DNA of 64,000 nt, taken from NCBI RefSeq assembly GCF_017498545.1, contig NZ_CP071793.1, positions 1,364,001 to 1,428,000 on the forward strand. Reading direction: 5' to 3'. A program made the position numbers and the translations under genes. This DNA comes from Sulfidibacter corallicola (GTDB taxonomy: Bacteria; Acidobacteriota; Holophagae; Acanthopleuribacterales; Acanthopleuribacteraceae). A model generated the notes under the pieces. The model ran no database searches. It was given only the letters and a program-made list of their open reading frames with translations, and had not been told where the DNA came from. Position 1 is the stretch's first letter, and the number at the start of each line of letters is the position of its first letter. Positions 59,701 through 64,000 of the stretch are shown piece by piece.

Positions 59701-62561
59701 ATCACCACCGATCCGCTGTTGTCCGGCACGCCGGTGGCCGTGATCGTCAGTGTCTCGCCCGTATCCGGTGAGATGCTGTCGTTGACGAGCGGCGCCAGCA
59801 GGTTGTCGACCGAATCCTCGTCCACGGTGAACATGTCGTCGATCGCCATGGGGTTGTCGTTCAGGTTGTTGACCGTGACCGTCAGCGTCGCATCGTCGTT
59901 GCCGCCGTTGCCGTCGTCGATGGTGTAGGTGAAGACCTGAACGCCGAAGAAGTCCGGATCGGGCGTGTAGGTGAGGGTGGTGCCGCCGCCCGTGATCAGG
60001 ATCGAACCGCCGCGTTTCGGCACGGCCTGAACGTCCGTGATCGTGAGCGTTTCTCCGGTGTCCGGCGCGATTTCGTCGTTGGCCAAGACCGAGAAGACGT
60101 TGTCGATCGAGTCTTCGTCGACGGTTTCCGCATCGTCGTTGGCGGTTGGATCGTCGTTGACGTTGTCGACGGTGGCCGTGACGGTGGCCGTATCGGTGCC
60201 GCCGTTGCCGTCGGAGATGGTGTAGGTGAAGGTTTCGGTGCCGAAGAAATCTGCGAGGGGCGTGTAGGTCAGGCTGGTCGCGCCACCGGCGATGACCACG
60301 GCGCCACCCTGATCGGGTGTGCCGACCGCCGTGATGGTCAAGGTCTCGCCGCTATCCGGGGCGTCCGAGTCGTTGGTGAGGACGGCCAGGCTGTTGTCGG
60401 TCGAGTCTTCGTCCACCGTCAGGGCGTCGTCGGCCGCGGTGGGATCGTCGTTGGTTGCGCTCACGGCGATGGTAGAGGTCGCCGTGTTGGAAGTCAGGGT
60501 TCCGTCATCCAGCACCACCGTCACGGTGCGGCCGGTTTCGTCGGGGTCCTGATCGGCATTGTCGTAGGTCAGGGTGCGCAACACGGTTTCGTAGTCGGCC
60601 GCGCTGTCGGCTCCGGTCAGGGAAAGCACCCCGGTGCCGGGATCGTAGTTGGCGGCGATCGCGGTAGCGCCGGTACTCACGGCCAGGACCTCGTCCGCAC
60701 CGTCGGGGCGATTGGTGAGCGTGGCGGTCGCGCTTTGGAGATCGACGACCGACGTTTGCATGATGGTCAGGGTGCCCACGATCGCGATCGGACCGCCGTC
60801 TTCGGTGAAGCTGGCGCTGAAATCGGTGCCGGGCGTGACCGAATCCAGATCCAGTTCGGGACCTTCGAGCACGTCGGTGACCGAGATCGTGAATTGCTGG
60901 CTGACCGTCGCCCGTCTGGCCTGGTCGTCCGATTGGACCAGAATCGAGAGACTGTTCCGGGTCTCGAAGTCGAAGGCTTCCGCGGTGCGCAACTGATCGC
61001 CGTCGATGGTGAACGAGGCGTTGTCGTCATCGCCCGCGCCGCCGATCAGCGAATAGACGAAGGTTTGGCCCGGGTCCTGATCGGTGGTGGTCAAGGTTCC
61101 GACGACGGTGCCGGCCGGCTCGTTCTCGGCCACGGTGGTCGCGCTGAGCTGGATGGCCGTGGGTGGATCGTTCACGTCGAGAATCCGAATCGTGAAGGCC
61201 TGTTCGAAGGTGGCACCGCCGCTGTCGGTCGTCCGCACCCGCACGCTTCGCGTCGGGGTTGCCTCGAAATCGAACGCCTGGGCCGTTTCCAACCGATCGC
61301 CGTCGATTTGGAACGCGGCGTTGTCGTCATCGCCCGTGCCCGCGACCAGGCTGTAGCTGAAGGTATCGTTCGTGTCGGGGTCGGTGGTCGAGAGGTTGCC
61401 CACCAGGGTGGCGGCCGGTTGGTTCTCGGTGACGGCGTCGTTGTCGAGCGCGATAGCGGTGGGTGGATCGTTTTCCGGCCCCACCGTCACGGTGACCGTG
61501 GCGATGGCCATGGCACCGGCGGGATCCTGAATGGTGTAGGTAAAGGTGTCGACGCCCTTGTTGTTGGGATCCGGCGTATAGGTGACGGTTTGATTGCCTT
61601 CACCCCGTAGCGCGGAACCATCGATGACCACGGTGCCCCCGGTGGGCTGGGTGACCGCCACGATCTCGATGGTGTCGTTGTCGGGATCGCTGTCGTTGGC
61701 CAGCACATCGATGGCCACGGCCGTGTCCTCTGGCGTTTGTGCGACGTCGTCCACGGCCAGCGGCGCGTCGTTTTCCAGGTCGGTCACGTCGATGCGGAAG
61801 AACAACTGGTTGCCGGAGGGGCACACGAAGACGCCAAGAATGTCGGTCGCGTCGGTGGAGCCCGGGTCACCCGCGGGATCGGTGATCAGGGGATCGATCT
61901 GATCCCAATCGTCGACCTGGCCGTCCAGGGTGAAGAGTCGATCGGTGAGGGCCAGGAAGAGGAGGCCGGCCAGAAAAAGCAAGCCGATGGGGCCGACCCG
62001 ATCCAAATGTTTGCGCCGGCGGATGACGAGGATTCCGACGAGCATCAGTCCCAGCGCGAAGGCGAACAGACCCCAGGGGCCCAACAGGGGAATCGGTGCC
62101 GCGAACACGAATAGGGCCGAGGCGGTGTCGTCGCTGCCGTTCGCATCGGAAGCCCCGGCAGAGATGCGGATGGCTTGAGTGATGCCCAGCGGGCCGAGCG
62201 GCATGGTCGCCTCGATGACGTCGCTCGATTGGAGGCCGTTGTCGATGCCCACTTCCCAGCCGGAGCCCTGGCCATTGGGGTTGCCGAACACCCCGCCCGC
62301 GCACGTCCGGTAGGCGGTCGAGGTGACCACCGGCGGGCTGAAATTGGAATCCACTTCGATTTCGAGCACCACGTCGACGCCGGGTTGTAGGACGCCGGTA
62401 CCCGGGTCGAAATCGCAGCCGGTGTTCGGGTCGTCGTCGCGGTCGATCCCGATGCGAAACAGTTCCTGACCGGCGCGTTTCTGGGTTTGGGCCTGAAGCG
62501 GGGTGAACCACCCGACCAGGTAGAGCGAGGCCAGGAGGAGGGACACGAAGCGGCACGACAT
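53769..62561 (-). CDS. Giant surface protein with cadherin-like repeats and C-terminal beta-helix
   Basis: A 2,930-residue secreted protein. A signal peptide (MSCRFVSLLLASLYLVGWF) is followed by a small domain. Near residue 155 comes an IPLLGPWGLF-hydrophobic-RRRK motif that looks like an IPTL-CTERM sorting signal, although internal here, and then a second hydrophobic segment. About a dozen cadherin-/Ig-like repeats follow (marked by DPPTA, VDEDS, FTYTISDGNGG, DTATV), including two with the calcium-type DVNDPPTA pattern and four near-identical units spaced about 295 bp. The last 1,350 residues form a right-handed parallel beta-helix rich in Thr, Asn, Gly and Val. The start at 62561 follows TTTGGAG. 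No autotransporter barrel or C-terminal anchor is visible. Likely an adhesin or matrix protein, by family type only. A charged insert lies at 57215-57419. Confidence 0.88.
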   Translation of the reverse strand: MSCRFVSLLLASLYLVGWFTPLQAQTQKRAGQELFRIGIDRDDDPNTGCDFDPGTGVLQPGVDVVLEIEVDSNFSPPVVTSTAYRTCAGGVFGNPNGQGSGWEVGIDNGLQSSDVIEATMPLGPLGITQAIRISAGASDANGSDDTASALFVFAAPIPLLGPWGLFAFALGLMLVGILVIRRRKHLDRVGPIGLLFLAGLLFLALTDRLFTLDGQVDDWDQIDPLITDPAGDPGSTDATDILGVFVCPSGNQLFFRIDVTDLENDAPLAVDDVAQTPEDTAVAIDVLANDSDPDNDTIEIVAVTQPTGGTVVIDGSALRGEGNQTVTYTPDPNNKGVDTFTYTIQDPAGAMAIATVTVTVGPENDPPTAIALDNDAVTENQPAATLVGNLSTTDPDTNDTFSYSLVAGTGDDDNAAFQIDGDRLETAQAFDFEATPTRSVRVRTTDSGGATFEQAFTIRILDVNDPPTAIQLSATTVAENEPAGTVVGTLTTTDQDPGQTFVYSLIGGAGDDDNASFTIDGDQLRTAEAFDFETRNSLSILVQSDDQARRATVSQQFTISVTDVLEGPELDLDSVTPGTDFSASFTEDGGPIAIVGTLTIMQTSVVDLQSATATLTNRPDGADEVLAVSTGATAIAANYDPGTGVLSLTGADSAADYETVLRTLTYDNADQDPDETGRTVTVVLDDGTLTSNTATSTIAVSATNDDPTAADDALTVDEDSTDNSLAVLTNDSDAPDSGETLTITAVGTPDQGGAVVIAGGATSLTYTPLADFFGTETFTYTISDGNGGTDTATVTATVDNVNDDPTANDDAETVDEDSIDNVFSVLANDEIAPDTGETLTITDVQAVPKRGGSILITGGGTTLTYTPDPDFFGVQVFTYTIDDGNGGNDDATLTVTVNNLNDNPMAIDDMFTVDEDSVDNLLAPLVNDSISPDTGETLTITATGVPDNSGSVVISGGGTTLTYTPSPDFFGTETFTYTISDGNGGMAMATVSLQVNNLNDPPTATMDGFTVDENTADNNLDVLANDSFAPDTGETLTITDVGATNNGGTAVIAGGGTRIDYTPMAGFTGDETFDYTISDGALTDTATVNVIIANVDDPVTATDDTLTAGEDAIATTGDVLANDSAPDGGLAVQSVDAFSAAGAPIANNGNGTFDFDPTGVSAFQALDDGEDTTDSFDYVAEDIDGDTDTATVNVTIDGANDAPVANAAAESTGQGGSVTITLSGSDIDVENLTFAIDSGPVNGSLGSINQLTATTAEVTYTHDGGMTTTDSFTYTANDGTVDSSAATVSLTINDPPTANDDGTVGSPFVVQRDSFLDIDVAANDTDPQGDGTIDLATVAPTNGTRGTTSAIGGGLVRYTATMSEIGADTFTYTIDDDSGATSNSATVFVDINDPPMADDDMVAISEGTMEIISVLTGDTDADDSIDPTTVAIVTDVPGGQGTTMVNVDGTVTYDPGVFTGSTSFTYTVMDTRGGTSNVATVSIDVSPDPMATDDSYNVFGHTTVSVPASIGLLANDTDDGTITATTGTFATDMGGSITIAADGSFSYTTPGPGAAVPPVIGATDSYTYEIEDDLMGMDTATITFTYEKVVWLVNNTNVSGTDDGSQADPFDELAEAVTAATTNETIFVLVGDGTTTNQDQGVPLQSGQELLGEAAGLAVDVDGMGPGTPIDIVAASMTKPVLTNTTGDVVVLDDDNTVAGLELQPQASAGIAAGEIEEPMKREDWIADLGRGTFEGPSIDRTLARSGTWQRVSRGEDEHLEKAPNEERAPRVWHKGPVLRKAGGTSSITNVDINPQNVISDGIAISGQTGTLTITDLTITGPPASSGIGFFYELGTANLTVTNLTVTDMFDCVVLGGNTGTHQFSGVTLDTDVGGGLVSIANSTLEVTGTNTIDATGSFGLDICDTTIGPAGVTFASITSADCSNGIILDTVSGGDFQVTGTTTVTNMGGDGIALLDTSSNIGFGGPVSVTQAGDDGIDLTRVTGTVTFSDTVLVSLPDDDGIDLQSSFDTTVLFSGAVTVTDAFDVALEMNGHNTITPTGTVTFASTVDVDNAGFVGLFLFDNLGTISFATLDIDTAAVGGVIFGGPIISPGHTVSFAQLDLNPGSPSSVGLGIDGGTSGTIDVNGGTIENVEGETIGVIGSSVTLTYTGTVTQASLGDELLLVDQGDTSNVTLEAGSSFQATEGTGFDFDNADGTYTIEGMVSVSGNDDRGMRIRPASSGTISFTGSTVFNTATGNAINLGSGTTAALNFSGGLDIDTTTGTGIDADGGTITITNGGSVDTTTGRALDLTGVTIGDAGFALDTVNVNGTATAILLGGVTQTMTNGISILGGSLANTTVAGVAIDGTSADVAIGTNITSLTGSPVAVTNCGSTAAGGNAITFSGAIDADSEGILLDNNDQNTNGATITFSGGLDLDTTTAATAFVATNGGTVIVTGTTNSIDTTGGTGTAVNIADTTIGTVGGGPMVDANGLLTGTFGVTFRDISTSGSVSGIILNNAGAGGFVVTGDGAVGPGTTANNDSGGTIANATGDGIALTDVSNVSLNYLRVDTSADHGVDATRVTNLTLTRTNLVGNGNASPENGINILDSGGHLTVTNTLADGNFNTNLEVTQNTGNNVTGFRVDDSVLRNITGAGDSIGVQVTASTGVTLNSLDISNSTFANHDGNHVQIRVEGSSTVPDLTIDNNTMTGTATNIGAGILVDLNSTFSGNVNATLSGNDIQKGNVNTNGITFDMVSTTGAASCGATIQNNRIGTLGTANSAGNTGIVVTFEGDGVLSTLVDNNEVREFGGSTGIEIQSPLGTGSLNATLTQNTATTSTAGLFALVIDAAGSTTLCADIGGTGVENTFTGGAGAVADILLNTGGTPSIDLESYGGAADNAALIEAYLQGRNSGVPTVSLAGGGTVQGGGACTAPRPAPLAAEQKRMLRSSR

Positions 62562-62796
62562 GAGAAGCTCCAAATGAAAACGGAGGTGGGGGAGGAAGTG
62601 TGGTGCGCGAAATAAATTGGAAAAGATAAAAAGTGAAAGTGAACGAATCCTAGCACACCGATGACGCTGTGGGTGTCGCGAAACTTGGAGGTTGAATTTG
62701 GCTGCGGTTGTCGTGCTGTCGAGATATTTGGGGAAACCACAGCCTCGAAACCGCTTAGGCGTCAAACCGGCCTTCCGGAAAAAAGTGCCCTGAAAT

Positions 62797-62905
62797 GGGC
62801 TCCCACATCGAGGTCGGATGCTGCGCTTCAAAAGCCTCGAGTGGGGACCTCGAGTAAACGGGTGTTCGAGAGCGGGAAGAATCTTCGGAAACCCGTGGGC
62901 GGGGG
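62797..62905 (+). mobile_element. Internally deleted relic of an IS3-family element
   Basis: Relative to the intact element at 51665, AATGGGCTCCCACATCGAGG resembles the left end. GCTTCAAAAGC, then GTGGGGACCTCGAGTAAAC, matches its leader (51700-51731). The next bases, TGTTCGAGAGCGGGAAG followed by a CGGAAACCCG-like stretch, match codons within orfA (52115-52155). About 385 bp are missing between leader and orfA fragments, and no transposase remains. Confidence 0.65.
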
Positions 62906-62912
62906 ATGACAA

Positions 62913-62953
62913 AAGCAAAAAGTCGCTGCTCAGGTCGACCACCTGAGCAGCGA
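62913..62953 (-). terminator. Rho-independent terminator of the thioredoxin-like gene
   Basis: A perfect 13-bp stem (62923-62935 with 62941-62953) and 5-nt loop; read on the minus strand it is followed by CTTTTTGCTTTTG. It lies 265 bp downstream of the thioredoxin-like gene's stop. Confidence 0.85.
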
Positions 62954-63000
62954 ATTCCAAGGAGTCACCTCCTAGTGGCGCATCTTTGGCCAAAAAAGTC

Positions 63001-63137
63001 TGTCCACGGATCACACCGATTGACACGAAAAATACCATCCTCGGATCCCATCCCGATGTTTGGAATGACCGGCGGTCATAGGGGTACCGTTCCCTCGAAA
63101 GGCTTTGACTCGCGTCCATTCGTGTGACCCGTGGACA
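63001..63137. repeat. Imperfect 27-bp inverted repeat pair
   Basis: 63001-63027 and 63111-63137 are reverse complements at 22 of 27 positions; both contain the phrase CGTGTCCATTCGTGTGACCC / GTGGACA or its variant. Similar 'CGTGTC..CGTGTG..CGTGGAC' phrases are common dispersed intergenic repeats in many bacterial genomes. It may be a miniature element or a long-stem RNA. Confidence 0.6.
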
Positions 63138-63217
63138 AAATTGCCCTGTCGCAAGAAACCAATCACGCGTTTCTTCGGGGGTGAACATCCGCAGTCACCG
63201 CTGCTTGGCCGGGAACA

Positions 63218-64000
63218 TCATTTTTCGGGCTGATATTTGGCTCGAGTGGCTGTGGCTGCATGCTCCTGGCAGGGAACGGCACCCAACTCGGTGATTTGCA
63301 GACAGGCACCGCCGGCACGTCGTTCCGCCAACCATCGGTTGATGAACGGCGAGGGCGTGTGCAACTCGGCGATCGTACCGGGGGGCAGATCCTGGCGCAC
63401 GATACCGCTGTCGCTGCCGCGCGTCACGACGGTGATCCGTTTTTTGCCAACGAAGCCGCGCGAACGGCGAAGGTCCTGTCCTCGCTTTCGCGTGATTTCC
63501 CAAAACGTGGGTTTGCCTTCCTCGTTGCATTTCAAGCGCAGATCGATGGTTGTTTCGCCGCTCTCGATACCCGCGTTGATGCGGTAGCCGCCCTTTGCGG
63601 TGCGGTAAAGCCGCCAGTATTCGTAGCGGTGGGCGGTGCCTTGCGGATCCTGGTGTTCCTGGTGGCCCTGACTGATCAGTGTGTCGTTCTCCCCTTTGAT
63701 TTCGGGGGCCGTGAAGGTGCCGCGCAACATCTCGGGAAGATCCTTCTCGATCGCTTCACTGGGGGCATGTTCCACGAGACGAGCGATCTCTTTCCCTTCA
63801 CGATGGACCATGATGGTCGGGACATTGGTGATTCTCTGGCCGCCGATGACCTCCCAGGGCTGTTTGAAGCCGTTGGCGACCCCGGTGAGTCGCACCTTGA
63901 TCCGGGGATGGTTCCATTTGGCCAAGGTCTTCAATAAGCGCGGCACCTCGCGGCGGCTATCGCCGCACCAGGTGCCGTACACCACGTGGATTTCCAGGGG
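63218..64000 (-). CDS. Thioredoxin-like protein (5' partial)
   Basis: The gene runs off the right edge, so its N-terminus is missing; 260 codons plus stop are visible. The first visible part has the thioredoxin active-site region EIHVVYGTWCGDSRREVPRL, with a single redox cysteine (WCGDS rather than WCxxC), then NVPTIMVHREGKEIARLVE with the cis-proline typical of the fold (VPTI). It resembles the WCGDS-type thioredoxin family. About 150 further residues follow, basic and without a recognised domain, ending YQPEK. With only one cysteine it would not be a simple disulfide reductase; it might act through a mixed disulfide or another cysteine. A strong terminator lies 265 bp after the stop. Confidence 0.75.
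   Translation of the reverse strand, partial: PLEIHVVYGTWCGDSRREVPRLLKTLAKWNHPRIKVRLTGVANGFKQPWEVIGGQRITNVPTIMVHREGKEIARLVEHAPSEAIEKDLPEMLRGTFTAPEIKGENDTLISQGHQEHQDPQGTAHRYEYWRLYRTAKGGYRINAGIESGETTIDLRLKCNEEGKPTFWEITRKRGQDLRRSRGFVGKKRITVVTRGSDSGIVRQDLPPGTIAELHTPSPFINRWLAERRAGGACLQITELGAVPCQEHAATATRAKYQPEK

Larger units (their letters stand above)
62562..63217. other. Intergenic region: IS relic, terminator and inverted repeat
   Basis: No gene was recognised in these 656 bp. They contain a decayed IS3-type fragment (62797-62905), a minus-strand terminator (62913-62953) and a 27-bp imperfect inverted repeat (63001-63137), each listed separately. The promoter of the giant surface protein should lie near 62600-62680, where the sequence is AT-rich. 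Confidence 0.6.

Noticed and set aside
54561..59771. 1,736-codon open frame on the plus strand
   Set aside because: Antisense to the repetitive surface protein; rich in His, Arg, Gly and Asp as expected for a mirror of GC-rich Thr/Asp repeats, with no domain or ribosome-binding site.

Overview
This window is about 64 kb of GC-rich bacterial chromosome from a diderm organism. It carries a TonB-dependent receptor with a carboxypeptidase-regulatory-like N-terminus, very large signalling proteins (a propeller hybrid kinase and a Ser/Thr kinase fused to a formylglycine-generating-enzyme-like domain), an ECF sigma / zinc-finger anti-sigma / CHAT operon, a giant cadherin-like and beta-helix surface protein, and an NRPS-PKS locus. 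Together these suggest a large-genome, probably marine or soil member of Acidobacteriota (Holophagae/Acanthopleuribacter-like). That placement is inference from gene style only; there is no rRNA or other phylogenetic marker here beyond parE/parC and efp.

Layout. 1-5055: the end of a short-chain dehydrogenase, a 4-oxalocrotonate tautomerase-like protein, a bidirectional terminator, and a divergent two-gene ABC exporter operon whose permease is fused to an M1 peptidase. 5056-11833: an orphan Phd/YefM-like antitoxin, an AraC regulator, a SnoaL-like small protein and a TonB receptor; REP-like repeat blocks flank this segment in inverted orientation. 11834-20460: signal peptidase I, a 14-blade double-kinase sensor, a secreted peptidyl-prolyl isomerase and an EF-P-family factor with the EfpL/YeiP loop. 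21372-26574: ECF sigma factor, anti-sigma protein, TPR-CHAT protein and a 73-residue product. The last two-thirds of this operon are strikingly AT-rich compared with everything around them. 27038-34728: a small secreted protein, topoisomerase IV (parE, parC) and the Ser/Thr kinase.

35085-51154 is a minus-strand assembly line, read from 51154 leftward: NRPS (TubC-like docking, C-A-PCP-C-A-PCP), then a type I PKS module (KS-AT-degenerate KR-carrier), then a second NRPS (C-A-PCP-C). The readable adenylation codes point to threonine first and a small residue (glycine-like) in the last module. No thioesterase, phosphopantetheinyl transferase, MbtH or exporter lies beside it.

51155-64000 holds a 78-bp tandem repeat array interrupted by a complete IS3-family element, more REP-like repeats, the 2,930-residue surface protein, a decayed relative of the IS element, a terminator, and a thioredoxin-like protein cut by the window edge. 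The dispersed repeats share a GTAG box followed by a 7-bp hairpin with a GCT/GCC loop. The stem sequence varies between copies while pairing is kept, the pattern expected of REP elements mobilised by a RAYT transposase encoded elsewhere.
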